From an uncultured Selenomonas sp. (lineage in GTDB: Bacteria; Bacillota; Negativicutes; Selenomonadales; Selenomonadaceae), in assembly GCA_947167105.1 (NCBI GenBank), contig CAMVGU010000019.1:1-63323 (forward strand): 63,323 bases of DNA. The letters run 5' to 3'. Shown in pieces: positions 51,560 through 60,916 of this stretch (positions are counted from its first letter, which is position 1; each line of letters begins with the position of its first letter). Made by a program: the position numbers and the translations under genes. A model generated the notes under the pieces. It worked only from the letters and a program-made list of their open reading frames with translations. It was not told the DNA's origin and ran no database searches.

Positions 51560-54193
51560 ATGCAAAATAACAAAGAATATAAGGTTTCTGTAGTCACCCC
51601 CTTCCATAACGTGAATATGGAGCTCTTTCGTCGGGGCTATGAATCCCTGAAAAGCCAGACCATAGGTTTTGACAATATCCAGTGGATTGTGGTGCTCCAC
51701 AACACGGAGCCGGAATATCACAAGGCCGTCCATGAGCTTTTGGACGGGCACGAAAATGTCATCATCAAGGCCCTGGACAACGATGTTCACACGCCTTCCA
51801 GTCCCAGGAACTGCGGGATGAAGCTGGCCACGGCCCCCTACCTGGGCTTTCTGGACGGGGACGACAGCTACACGCCTGATTGCCTGGATACGGTCATCCG
51901 GCGCATGCAGAAGACGGGCACCCAGATCGTGGTGTTCCGCCGGGAGTTCGAGGCGGAGCGGGAGGGGTTGATGCCCGTAACGGAAATCGTTCTCTGGGAT
52001 CAGACCCAGGAGGAAATCATCATCGACCGGGAGCACTGGGATGACGAGAAAATGTTCACCGGCATCTGGCCCATGGTGACCTCCCGCCTGTTTGACCGGG
52101 CCTTCCTGGAGAAGTACAACATCACCTTTGACGAGGAGGTTCCCTTCACCGAGGACGCCCTCTTTCTCATCGAGGCCTACGGAAAGGTGGATCGTGTTTG
52201 CTATCTTACCCAGTTCATCGGTTACCGCTATTACATCCATGGGGCTTCCATGATGCAGACCATGGGGAAGCGCACCGGCGCCGAGTTGCTGTCCTATGCC
52301 AAGGGCTGGCGCAAGCTCTTCGAAAGGGCCTTTCAAAACGGTATCTACATAGACTGGACCATAGGCATGCTTCTCACCATGCTCTCCAACGCCATGGTGC
52401 ATTCCCAGAATATTACTCTTGCCGACAGGCAGGCCATCAAGGAAGTCATGGAACCCTACGTCCACAGGATTCCTCACTTGAAGACCAATAAAATCGTCAC
52501 GGAGAACGATGTAAAGACCTTCTATGAGATCCCCAGGGAGGTCATTCTCCATCCGGAGAATTTCGACCGGGGCTATCACATGCAGAGCAAATGGAATGGG
52601 CAGGAAACTCTCGATGGAATCCTCAAGGAAAACCAGGACACGGACTATGGCCGCCGCTATCATTTCTCGGTTCTGCGGACGGCTGAGGGCTACCAGGCCA
52701 GAGTGCCACTGTCCCATTATGACAGCTATGCACCTCTCATTGAGCTTTCCACAAGGATTGGCGAAAGCGCCATTCTCACGGCGGAGCCCACGGTCTGCTA
52801 CCTGCTTTCCTCGGGCAGCACGGGGACGCCCCGGCTGGTTCCCGCCACAGACAAGCATTTGCTGCCCTATTTGGAAGCCTTTGCGAAGGTTGTGCAGGGC
52901 AAGACCACCTTTTTGATGGCAGAGAGCCTGCCCATGCGGCAGCGTTACAATGACCGGGCAGCCCTCAATTCCATTTCCGGCATCACCCTGACCAATTTCC
53001 TGCGGAGAGAGCGGGACACCATGCAGGGCATGAAGGCGAAATTCACCTCCCCGGAGGCGCTGCTCTGCCCGCCGGAGGCAATGGACACCCTTTACCTGCG
53101 CCTGCTCTTTGCCCTGAGGGAGCGGGAAGTGGAGCAGATCGTCGCTCCTTTCACCTGGGGCATTGTGGAGGCGCTGTCCTTCCTGGAAGGCCATTGGGAA
53201 GACCTCTGCAACGACATCGAGCAGGGGGAGGTCACCTTCGTGTTAGATGTGCCCGATTCCTTCCTGCGGCAGCTGGACGGCCTGATGGCCCCGGACAGAG
53301 AGCGGGCGGAAGAACTTCGCAGCATCTTCCGTCAGGGTTTTGACTTACCCATTGTGCCGCGGATTTGGCCGAAAATGGAGCGCATCGTGGCCAGGGGCAC
53401 GGATGCCTTTCGCATCTACACCAAGCGCATGCAGCGCTATACGGGGGACATTCCCCATTTGAACGGTGTCATGGCAACCTCCGAAATGCTCCTGGGTAAG
53501 GGCCTGGCAGGGACGGAGGATTACGAGCTGATTACCGGTGCGGCCTTCTATGAATTCCTGCCCTTCCCCGGCAGGGAAGATGATGCGCCCCTCCTGCTCA
53601 ATCAGGTGGAAGTGGGGGCGGATTACGAGGTCATCGTGACAAATAGCGCAGGCTTTTACCGCTACCGCACCGGGAAGCTGATTCACGTAAAGGAGAACAG
53701 GAACGGGCGTATGGTCTTCTCCTGGGCGGGCCGCAGGCATGAGTTTGCAGCCATCGGCAAGGCCCTGCTGGGAGAAGATGAAATCTACAGCGCCATTGCA
53801 GAAGCAGAAAGGGCCTTGGGGCTTGCAATCGCCGATTTTGTCTTTTATGCAGACCTGGAGGGCAGCGTGGTTCAGCTTGGTGTTATGCTGGAGCCGGAGG
53901 AAGGCCGGAATGGGAAGGAAACCTTCTCGCCGGAGGTCACGGAAAAAATCAGGGACCTGCTGGATGAGGCCCTCTGCCGGGAAAATGCTCCCTACGCCGC
54001 TGCCCGCCAGGGGGGGACGCCCCCCTGCAGCCTGGCCTGGCTCCAGCCCCAGACCCAGCTCCTGTACCGTGATTTGTGGCGGTTCCGCCACAAAACGGCG
54101 CCGGATCAGATTAGGCCCTGCCATTTCCTCAACACCCCGGCCAGGCTTAAATTCTTCCGGCAGCAGATGCTGGCAGAGGGAGATTACTCCTGA
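51560..54193 (+). CDS. GT2 glycosyltransferase fused to GH3-type acyl-adenylase
   Basis: An 877-residue protein. Residues 1-300 are a family 2 glycosyltransferase: VSVVTPFHN, the SSPRNCGMKLA region, LDGDDSYTPD (DxD), and FTEDALF as catalytic Asp region. Residues about 355-875 match the GH3 family of acyl-adenylating, amide-forming enzymes: LLSSGSTGTPRLVPAT (P-loop), GVMATSEMLLG, and NSAGFYRYRTGKLIHV (the YRxGD-like motif, here with K in place of D). GH3 proteins join acids to amino acids. I know of no described GT2-GH3 fusion. Last gene of the block. ATG 51560 is preferred over 51554 on spacing. Confidence 0.82.
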   Translation: MQNNKEYKVSVVTPFHNVNMELFRRGYESLKSQTIGFDNIQWIVVLHNTEPEYHKAVHELLDGHENVIIKALDNDVHTPSSPRNCGMKLATAPYLGFLDGDDSYTPDCLDTVIRRMQKTGTQIVVFRREFEAEREGLMPVTEIVLWDQTQEEIIIDREHWDDEKMFTGIWPMVTSRLFDRAFLEKYNITFDEEVPFTEDALFLIEAYGKVDRVCYLTQFIGYRYYIHGASMMQTMGKRTGAELLSYAKGWRKLFERAFQNGIYIDWTIGMLLTMLSNAMVHSQNITLADRQAIKEVMEPYVHRIPHLKTNKIVTENDVKTFYEIPREVILHPENFDRGYHMQSKWNGQETLDGILKENQDTDYGRRYHFSVLRTAEGYQARVPLSHYDSYAPLIELSTRIGESAILTAEPTVCYLLSSGSTGTPRLVPATDKHLLPYLEAFAKVVQGKTTFLMAESLPMRQRYNDRAALNSISGITLTNFLRRERDTMQGMKAKFTSPEALLCPPEAMDTLYLRLLFALREREVEQIVAPFTWGIVEALSFLEGHWEDLCNDIEQGEVTFVLDVPDSFLRQLDGLMAPDRERAEELRSIFRQGFDLPIVPRIWPKMERIVARGTDAFRIYTKRMQRYTGDIPHLNGVMATSEMLLGKGLAGTEDYELITGAAFYEFLPFPGREDDAPLLLNQVEVGADYEVIVTNSAGFYRYRTGKLIHVKENRNGRMVFSWAGRRHEFAAIGKALLGEDEIYSAIAEAERALGLAIADFVFYADLEGSVVQLGVMLEPEEGRNGKETFSPEVTEKIRDLLDEALCRENAPYAAARQGGTPPCSLAWLQPQTQLLYRDLWRFRHKTAPDQIRPCHFLNTPARLKFFRQQMLAEGDYS

Positions 54194-54208
54194 TAAAACC
54201 TCATTAAC

Positions 54209-54330
54209 AGCCTTCCCCTTGAGGGGAAGGTGTCAGCCAAAGGCTGACGGATGAGGTGTAAAGTGCGGCGCAGTTTGCCACCTCATCCACTGCTGATGCG
54301 GTCCCCCTTCCACAGAGGGGAAGGCTTTAA
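54209..54330. repeat. palindromic repeats, right flank of the four-gene block
   Basis: CCTTCCCCTTGAGGGGAAGG, GTGTCAGCC/GGCTGAC, GGATGAGGTG (54211-54258), inverted relative to 47131-47203. A second partial copy (CACCTCATCCACTGCTGATG, then CCTTCCACAGAGGGGAAGG) supplies the last codons of the adjoining ATPase gene. Confidence 0.85.
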
Positions 54331-55101
54331 AACCGGCGCTGCCGCCAGCAGCTCCTGGGTGTAGGCGGAGCGGGGGCTTTTCAGCACCTCCCCTGCGGGG
54401 CTGTATTCCTCTGTCCGGCCTTGCCGCAGCACCAGGATATCGTCTGCCATGCGCCTGGCCACCCCCATATCATGGGTGACTAAAATAATGGCCGTGCCTG
54501 CCTCCTGCCGCAGCCTGTCAAGCTCCTTCAGCACCGCCTTTCCCGTCAGGGCATCCAGGGCACTGGTGGGCTCGTCTGCCAGCAGCAGCCGGGGACGCAG
54601 CAGGAAGGGCAGGGAGAGGGCCACCCGCTGGTTCATGCCCCCGGACAGCTCGAAGGGACGGCTGGCCAGTATTTTCTTCGGCTTTGTAAAACCAAGTTGC
54701 CTGAGTACAGAGGCGGCCTGCTCGTCTGCTTCCTTCCGGCTGATGCTTATATGGGCGGCGAGGGCCTCATATATCTGGGTGCCGAAGGTGCGCAGGGGCA
54801 TAAAGGCAGCTTCCGAGTTTTGAAAAACCATGGAGATGCCCGGCCCCGCCAGAGGCCGCAGCCGGGCAGGGGCCAGCTCTGGCAGATTCAGCCCTTTAAA
54901 AAGAATATTCCCTTCAATAACGGCGCCGCCGGGGCCTAAAAGCCCCAGGGGCGCCTTTATAATGGTGGATTTGCCGCTGCCAGACTCCCCCACAATGCAG
55001 AGCACTTTCCCCGGCTCCAGGCCAAAGCTCACATCCTGCACCGCAGTTTCCGCCCCGTAGGCGATGGTCACATGGGAGTATTGGATAACTGCACTTTCCA
55101 T
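54283..55101 (-). CDS. ABC transporter ATPase, Opp/Nik type (first ATPase, NikD/OppD-like)
   Basis: A 272-residue ATPase: GESGSGKST, FQNSEAAFMP, LSGGMNQR, LLLADEPTSALD, VTHD. The last 14 residues (PSPLWKGDRISSG and neighbours) are translated repeat DNA, so the natural C-terminus has been replaced or extended. Four genes of one transporter (54283-58447) run together on this strand; the second ATPase is across the block at 46293. Confidence 0.88.
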   Translation of the reverse strand: MESAVIQYSHVTIAYGAETAVQDVSFGLEPGKVLCIVGESGSGKSTIIKAPLGLLGPGGAVIEGNILFKGLNLPELAPARLRPLAGPGISMVFQNSEAAFMPLRTFGTQIYEALAAHISISRKEADEQAASVLRQLGFTKPKKILASRPFELSGGMNQRVALSLPFLLRPRLLLADEPTSALDALTGKAVLKELDRLRQEAGTAIILVTHDMGVARRMADDILVLRQGRTEEYSPAGEVLKSPRSAYTQELLAAAPVLKPSPLWKGDRISSG

Positions 55102-55113
55102 ACCCTGAATCCC

Positions 55114-56661
55114 TCAGTCCTTATCCAGTGCCGCCGTGATTTCGTAGAAATCGCAGGGGTGAGCCGTAAGGCCCTTGACAGTGGCTTTTGCAATCATGCT
55201 CATGCGCAGATGGGAGCAGAAGACAAAGGCATGGTCATCCAGGATTACCTGCTGCATTTCTGTGGCCAGCCTGCCCCGCTCTGCAAGGTCAAAGCAGCCT
55301 TCCATCTGCCGGGCCAGGGCTTCCAGCCTGTCGCTGTGGTAGCGGCCCACATTATCATCCGAGGCATCCAGGCAGTGATAGGTGAAGAAATAGGCAGGGT
55401 CCCCGGTGGGAGCCGTCACCATGGCGCTGACATACACATCCCAGCCCTCCGGGTTCTTTTTCTTCGTATTGTGGTCAGCCGTCACATCTGCCTGCACCTC
55501 AAAGCCGATGGCCTTCAGGGTGGCCTGGGCGGACTCTGCCAGGAGGGGCAGCTCCTGGCGGCTGGGATAGCTCAGCCAGCGCAGGGTGAGCTTTTTGCCC
55601 TCCTTTTCCCGGATGCCGTCCCCGTCCGTATCTTTCCAGCCCGCAGCTTCCAGCACCTGCTTTGCCCCCTCCGGGTCATAGCCCTCCGTATGCACGGACT
55701 TATTGCCGAAGGAGAAGGTATCGGGGAACACCCCTGCAGCCGCATAGCCATTGCCCTGCAGGAGGGTTTTCACAAAACCTTCTTTGTCAATGCCCATAGC
55801 CACGGCCTTGCGCACAGCCGGGTCGCGGACGAGCTCGCTCTCGTAATTCATGGTGATATAGAAGGCGCGGCTGGTAGGGGTGCTGCTCCTTACATAGCCC
55901 TCATTATCAAAGAGGGGATAGCTGCTGTAGGGCAGCCCGTAGGCGGCATCAATCTCCCCGGACTGCAGGGCCATGGTCAGGGTGTCCCCGTCCGTAATGG
56001 TGCGCACCCTGATTCTGTCCAGCTTCGGCACCTCTCCCCAGTAGTTTGCATTTTTCACCAGCTCCACATGGGAGCCAGGCACTGCCTCCACCGCCTTGTA
56101 GGGGCCTGTGCCCACGGTAATGCCCCCTGCGTTGCCCGCCGAGACATCCACGATGCAGCCATAGGGGTCGGAAAGGTAGTTGGGCAGGGTGGGCACAGGC
56201 TGGCGGGTCTTTATGGTCAGCTCCTGCCCTTCCCCTTCGATGGAGGCCAGCTTCAAATCCCCTGCCGCCCGCTTGTGGACGGCCACCAGATGCTCCAGGC
56301 AGGCCTTGACCGCCGCCCCATCCAGGGCCTTGCCATTGCTGAATTGCACCCCTTCCCGCAGGGTGATTTTCCAAGTCAGGGGGTCGATATTCTCGAACTT
56401 AGTGGCCAGCCAGGGCTCCACCTCCATCTTGTCCGAGTAATGGAACAGGGTCTCCCCCACGCCGTAACGGATGCAGGCCCAGCCGCCGTTGTCCTTGTGG
56501 GGGTCAAGATCCCCCTCCCCGTTTTCAGGATTGAAGGTGGTATCGCCGAAAACAAAGACCTTCTCCTTTTCCACGGCGGCCTGCTCCTGACTCCCGCCAC
56601 AGCCTGCGGCAAGCAGCAGGGTACACATCAGCAGGGCCAGGATTGCCAGCGTCTTTTTCAT
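55114..56661 (-). CDS. ABC transporter solute-binding lipoprotein, NikA/CntA-like
   Basis: A 515-residue SBP family 5 protein. Lipobox LLLAAGC puts the Cys at about residue 21; anchored outside the inner membrane. The stretch IRYGVGETLFHYSDKMEVEP is typical of the NikA/CntA nickel or metallophore group rather than of general peptide binders. AGGAGG lies seven bases before the ATG. Metal specificity is inferred from resemblance only; ligand residues were not checked against structures. Confidence 0.82.
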   Translation of the reverse strand: MKKTLAILALLMCTLLLAAGCGGSQEQAAVEKEKVFVFGDTTFNPENGEGDLDPHKDNGGWACIRYGVGETLFHYSDKMEVEPWLATKFENIDPLTWKITLREGVQFSNGKALDGAAVKACLEHLVAVHKRAAGDLKLASIEGEGQELTIKTRQPVPTLPNYLSDPYGCIVDVSAGNAGGITVGTGPYKAVEAVPGSHVELVKNANYWGEVPKLDRIRVRTITDGDTLTMALQSGEIDAAYGLPYSSYPLFDNEGYVRSSTPTSRAFYITMNYESELVRDPAVRKAVAMGIDKEGFVKTLLQGNGYAAAGVFPDTFSFGNKSVHTEGYDPEGAKQVLEAAGWKDTDGDGIREKEGKKLTLRWLSYPSRQELPLLAESAQATLKAIGFEVQADVTADHNTKKKNPEGWDVYVSAMVTAPTGDPAYFFTYHCLDASDDNVGRYHSDRLEALARQMEGCFDLAERGRLATEMQQVILDDHAFVFCSHLRMSMIAKATVKGLTAHPCDFYEITAALDKD

Positions 56662-56672
56662 AGGTATTCCTC

Positions 56673-57500
56673 CTACCTTTTGCGGCTCTTGACATCGAAA
56701 TAATCCCGCACCCCGTCCCCGAACAAATTGAACAGGGCCACCGTCAGGAAAATGGCTGCGCCGGGGGCCAGCACCGTCCAGGGGCTGGTCTGCAGCATGC
56801 TGCGCCCCACGCTCATCATGCTGCCCCACTCCGCCACCGGGGGCTTGGCCCCCAGCCCCAGGAAAGAAAGTCCTGCCAGCTCCATCATCATGGTGCCGAT
56901 ATCCAGCATGGCGGTGATGATAATGGGGCCTGCTGCATTGGGCAGGATATGGCGCAGGGCCAGCATCAGGGGCCCTGTGCCGGAAAGCCGCGCCGCCAGC
57001 ACGAATTCCCTTCCCTTTAAGCTAAGGGCCTGGCTCCTGGCCAGACGGGCGTATTTGGGCCAGCTAATGGCCGCCAGGGCCAGCACCGCATTTACCATGC
57101 CGCCCCCGGTGACGGCTGCCACCGCCAGGGCCAGCACCAGCCCCGGAAAGGCCAGGCAGGTATCGGCAAAGCGCATCAGCAGGGTATCCATCCACCCCCC
57201 GGAGAGGCCCGCCCATAAGCCAATCAGCGTACCCCCAAGGGAAGTAATGGACACCAGCAGCAAGGCAGCGTAGATACTGGCCTGACTGCCCATGATTATC
57301 CGGGAGAGCAGATCCCGCCCATAGCGATCCGTCCCCAGCAGATGCTCCCCTCCGGGACCCTGCAGGGAGAGGGCAAGGTTCTGGGCGTAGGGGTCATAGG
57401 GACAGACCTGCTCCGGGAAGGCCGCCAGCAGCAGCAGGGCTGCAATCAGCAAGGCAGGCAGGGAAAGGCGCAGCAGGGGAAAAAGTCTTGTTGCCTTCAT
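56673..57500 (-). CDS. ABC transporter permease, NikC/DppC-like
   Basis: A 275-residue permease with the N-terminal GTDRYGRDLLSRIIMGSQAS segment and the EAA-loop-like region LSGTGPLMLALRHILPN. About six helices. It overlaps the other permease gene by four bases (ATGA) and precedes the binding-protein gene by 11 bases. Confidence 0.9.
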   Translation of the reverse strand: MKATRLFPLLRLSLPALLIAALLLLAAFPEQVCPYDPYAQNLALSLQGPGGEHLLGTDRYGRDLLSRIIMGSQASIYAALLLVSITSLGGTLIGLWAGLSGGWMDTLLMRFADTCLAFPGLVLALAVAAVTGGGMVNAVLALAAISWPKYARLARSQALSLKGREFVLAARLSGTGPLMLALRHILPNAAGPIIITAMLDIGTMMMELAGLSFLGLGAKPPVAEWGSMMSVGRSMLQTSPWTVLAPGAAIFLTVALFNLFGDGVRDYFDVKSRKR

Positions 57501-58447
57501 CTGCTCCCCTCCGTGCCTGGAGCCCCCAGCCGTGGGTCCAGGAATTTGCAGGCTATATCCGTCACCAGGTTCACCGCCACATAGATTATCCCCATCCAGA
57601 GCACATAAGCCTCAATTACGGGATAATCCCGGGCATTGATGGCATCCACCGCCATTTTGCCCACCCCGTCCCACATAAAGATGCTCTCCACAATAGCCGT
57701 GCCTCCCAGCAGGCTGCCCACGGACAGGGCCAGAAGGGTCAGGAGGGTGGGCAGGGCGGCACGCATAATGCTGCGGGCGAGCACCTGCCGGAAGGGCACG
57801 CCCCTGGCCCTGGCACCTGCCACATAGCCCTGGGAAAGCTCCTCCAGCACAAGGGCGCGAATCTGGCGTGTATACCTTGAGGACATGGCGATGGCCAGGG
57901 TCAGGGTGGGCAGCACCGCTGCGGATAAAGTGCTGCCGCCGGAAATTACAGGCAGCAGCCCCGCCCGGATAGCCAGGAAATACATCAGCAGCAGCGCCAC
58001 GAAGAAATTCGGCATGCTGCTCCCAAAAAAACTCAGCAAGCGGATAAAAAAATCCCCCCTGCTGCCCTGCCGGAGAGCGGCCAGCACCCCCAGAGGCAGG
58101 GAAACAGCCAGGGTCAGCAGCACCGACAGCAGGGTCAGCAGCAGGGTGGCAGGCAATTTGTCCAGAAAAGTGCCGAAGACATCCGCCCCCGTCACAAAGC
58201 TCCTGCCCATATCCCCTTGCAGCACCCCCTGCAGCCAGGCAGCATATTGCAGGAGCATGGGCCTGTCCAGCCCCAGCTCCCTGCGCTCCGCCTCAATCAC
58301 AGCCTGGGAGACAGACTGCCCCGTCAGGCTGTACTTCTGAATCACCGCATCGCTGCCCGCCGCGTACATCAGCAGGAAGGAAACGAAGGTGATGCCGAAA
58401 AGTATGGGGATAAGCTGCATAAATCTCAGCAGAATATATCTTTTCAT
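57497..58447 (-). CDS. ABC transporter permease, NikB/DppB-like
   Basis: A 316-residue permease beginning MKRYILLRFMQLIPILFGIT, with six helices and the ARGVPFRQVLARSIMRAALP loop that contacts the ATPase. ATG 58447 fits the family length better than the earlier frame start. First gene of the transporter operon. Confidence 0.9.
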   Translation of the reverse strand: MKRYILLRFMQLIPILFGITFVSFLLMYAAGSDAVIQKYSLTGQSVSQAVIEAERRELGLDRPMLLQYAAWLQGVLQGDMGRSFVTGADVFGTFLDKLPATLLLTLLSVLLTLAVSLPLGVLAALRQGSRGDFFIRLLSFFGSSMPNFFVALLLMYFLAIRAGLLPVISGGSTLSAAVLPTLTLAIAMSSRYTRQIRALVLEELSQGYVAGARARGVPFRQVLARSIMRAALPTLLTLLALSVGSLLGGTAIVESIFMWDGVGKMAVDAINARDYPVIEAYVLWMGIIYVAVNLVTDIACKFLDPRLGAPGTEGSR

Positions 58448-58648
58448 CGTATCTATGGCTCCCCGGTAAAAATCTGACAGCCTAACCATAACATAAACAG
58501 GGCAAAAAAATAAGCCTTATGGGGGGATATGAGCATAAAGGAGATTCCGGGAGCTTTGGCGAAGTGTAGAGGCATAAGAGCAATTCATGCGGGAAGATAA
58601 AGGAAATGCTGCAATGAAAAACGTCCCTGATGCAGACCTATTTTGGCT

Positions 58649-58731
58649 AGAAGAAAAAGTCCGCCCCCTAGGGGGCGGGGGACCGCGAAGCGGCGACGCA
58701 GAGCTAGTCCTCTTGAGGATGGTGGGGGGAT
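58649..58731. repeat. C/G-rich palindromic repeat, reverse copy
   Basis: GTCCGCCCCCTAGGGGGCGG, then GGACCGC, ending GGTGGGGGG: the family of 6795 in reverse with a 21-base insert (GACGCAGAGCTAGTCCTC..). It lies between the transporter promoter region and the sulfatase gene. No gene was seen in 58448-58808. Confidence 0.75.
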
Positions 58732-58750
58732 TGCATTGCCCATAGCAAAG

Positions 58751-58792
58751 AACCGCTGACCATCAATAATCAATGGTCAGCGGTTTTTTTGG
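58751..58792. terminator. terminator after the LtaS-like gene
   Basis: AACCGCTGACCAT/ATGGTCAGCGGTT stem. The long T run is on the plus strand, a shorter one on the minus strand. Confidence 0.65.
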
Positions 58793-58808
58793 TCACATCA
58801 GCCCATCT

Positions 58809-60833
58809 TTACGCCTTGCACAAAAACTCAGGATGGCGCAGCAGCCAGCCTGTCAGCTCCACCAGGGCATCCCTTTCTTCTTTGTAGGGCGCTGTGTTGT
58901 GCTCCGTGGGCAAGAGCTCCAGGGCGGGGGCCAGGGCCTGGGCGGTGGAGCTTTTGTAGTCCCCCAGCCTGGCCTGGTCCAGCCAGCAGTAGGGTGTCAC
59001 CACATGGTCCAGGGGCTCCAGCAGGGTGGGCAGGAGGGAATAGTAGGTGAACCCTTTAGGGGCAATCAGCTCCATCAGGGTGGGCAGGATATTCAGGTGG
59101 GTGCCTATGGTGCTTTTCAGCATATCCTGCCTGAGCTCCGGATGCTGCATGGCAAAGCTGGGCAGCCTGTCTTCCCTGAGATTCAGGTAATCCCTGGAGA
59201 GTAGCCCCGCCCGGCTGGCCAGCTTGGGTGAGGGCAGCCCTCCTGCGTGATCCCCCGTTAATATAAAGAGGGCATCGGGGTATTTTTCCCGCATGCGTCC
59301 GGCGAATTCCATCAGGGCGTGGTCGGTGTACCAGACCCCGCCCATCAGGCGGGCTTCCTGCCCGCTCAGGATTTCCAGCAGCTCCGGCACCTCTTTCAGC
59401 ACTTCTTCGGCCCTGTAGCCCAATTCTTCCATGGGCATGTTATAGGGGCCGTGGTTGGAGGTGGTGTAGATATAGTGGAAGGCGGGGCGCCCGTCATCCA
59501 GTTCCTCTATTTTCCGCTCCGCTCCCGCCAGGAAAAGATGGTCGTAGACCCCCAGCCATGTGCGGGGTGCATCCTTGGCGCACAAATCCGGCCCGCCGAA
59601 GCTGACATCAAAGCCGCAGGCAGGGGTGAAATTCACCATGCTGCCCCAGTTCAGCCCGCCGCCGTAGTAAAATTCCGTGCGGTAGCCTAAGCTTCGCATC
59701 TGCCGGGGCATGGCCAGGGGGGTGCTGTGCTGCCAGAAAAGCTTATTCTCATTCAGCTCCAAATCCCCGTCATAGATGCCTTCAAGCTGGCTCACCAGGG
59801 AGGGCTGGGAAATCATGCCCGCAGGCAGGAAATTATTTATTACTGCCGTACCAGGCTCCCTGCGCCAGTCCTCGCTGCCTTGCATCAGGTGGAGCCTGAG
59901 CCATGCCGGGTCGAAGAAAAGCTGGCTGTGGCTCTCCCCCAGCAGCCAGAAGATATGGGAGGGTTTTTTCAGCCTGGGGCCGCCGGCGCTGCGGGCAAAC
60001 TGCTCCCAGAAATCCTCTCTTGTGCCCTGCCTGACATAGCCCTGCCAGATTTTGGCAGTGGTGGCATCATCATGGGTAAGAAGCTCGCTCACCTGGGACT
60101 TATAGACCATTTCCAGGGCCAGCAGGTCATCCACCACCGCTTTGCCGAAGAAAATATCCTCCTTCACCACCTTGGGCACAGTGTCCCACTCCGGCTTGTT
60201 CCTGTGCCGCAGGGTGCCGCCGTAGCGCATCCAGTAGAAAAGGACTACGGCCCCCGCGAAGGCAGCGGCATTGGCGGCGTATTGCAGGATTTCGCTTTCC
60301 ATCTGCCAGTAGGGCAGGACAGGCAGGGAGAGCACCCAGCGGGCCAGATGCCAGCACAGCAAGCCGTAGGGCAGATAGCCCAGGAGAATCCAGGCCCCGT
60401 GGTTCTGATGGAAAAAGATATCCAGGAAATTCATCTTGTCCGCATTCCTGCCCAGCCGCAGGGTCTGGTTGAAGGTATCCCGGAAATGAAAGTAAAAAAT
60501 CATCTTGCCCATAAAGGCTGTGTAGAGCAGGAGGAGAAAGATAAGGGCAAATACTGCCCGCAAAGTGTCCCCCGCCTCCTGCCAGAAGGGCAGGAAGGCC
60601 CCCGGTATGCTGACGAGAGCCAGGGGAAGAAGGAAGGCGTAAGCATTCCAGTCCAGGCCCCACCAGAAGCCGTAGTTAAAGCATTGGAACCATTTACGGA
60701 AGGTCCCCTTGCGGGGCAGCTTCTCCGAGCCGTAGACTTCTATGAAGGCCAGGCGGAAGATGGCACAAAAGAGAGGGGCCAGCAGGAAAATCTTGAAATC
60801 CTGCTGCATCCCCTGCCAAAAAAGGGAAAACAT
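58809..60833 (-). CDS. LtaS-like membrane sulfatase/phosphoglycerol transferase
   Basis: A 674-residue protein. The first third has about five membrane helices; residues 290-600 form a sulfatase-type alkaline-phosphatase fold outside the membrane. Metal-site motifs: GESHSQ (Glu), TTSNHGPYN (His), LTGDHAGG (Asp-His). The usual nucleophilic Thr is not obvious; a Ser in GMISQPS may serve. TAGGAGG precedes the ATG. In a diderm it may transfer phosphoglycerol or phosphoethanolamine to a glycan or lipid rather than build lipoteichoic acid. Confidence 0.78.
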   Translation of the reverse strand: MFSLFWQGMQQDFKIFLLAPLFCAIFRLAFIEVYGSEKLPRKGTFRKWFQCFNYGFWWGLDWNAYAFLLPLALVSIPGAFLPFWQEAGDTLRAVFALIFLLLLYTAFMGKMIFYFHFRDTFNQTLRLGRNADKMNFLDIFFHQNHGAWILLGYLPYGLLCWHLARWVLSLPVLPYWQMESEILQYAANAAAFAGAVVLFYWMRYGGTLRHRNKPEWDTVPKVVKEDIFFGKAVVDDLLALEMVYKSQVSELLTHDDATTAKIWQGYVRQGTREDFWEQFARSAGGPRLKKPSHIFWLLGESHSQLFFDPAWLRLHLMQGSEDWRREPGTAVINNFLPAGMISQPSLVSQLEGIYDGDLELNENKLFWQHSTPLAMPRQMRSLGYRTEFYYGGGLNWGSMVNFTPACGFDVSFGGPDLCAKDAPRTWLGVYDHLFLAGAERKIEELDDGRPAFHYIYTTSNHGPYNMPMEELGYRAEEVLKEVPELLEILSGQEARLMGGVWYTDHALMEFAGRMREKYPDALFILTGDHAGGLPSPKLASRAGLLSRDYLNLREDRLPSFAMQHPELRQDMLKSTIGTHLNILPTLMELIAPKGFTYYSLLPTLLEPLDHVVTPYCWLDQARLGDYKSSTAQALAPALELLPTEHNTAPYKEERDALVELTGWLLRHPEFLCKA

Positions 60834-60916
60834 GGTCTATTGCCTCCTATACAGATTATGCTTTCAGTTTAACATAAGATGGAGAAATATTATAGAGGAA
60901 ATAAGAGGCTGGGCGT

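Noticed and set aside
55072..56703. Plus-strand frame of 543 codons opposite the solute-binding protein
   Set aside because: Antisense shadow; the minus-strand lipoprotein has signal, lipobox and family motifs.
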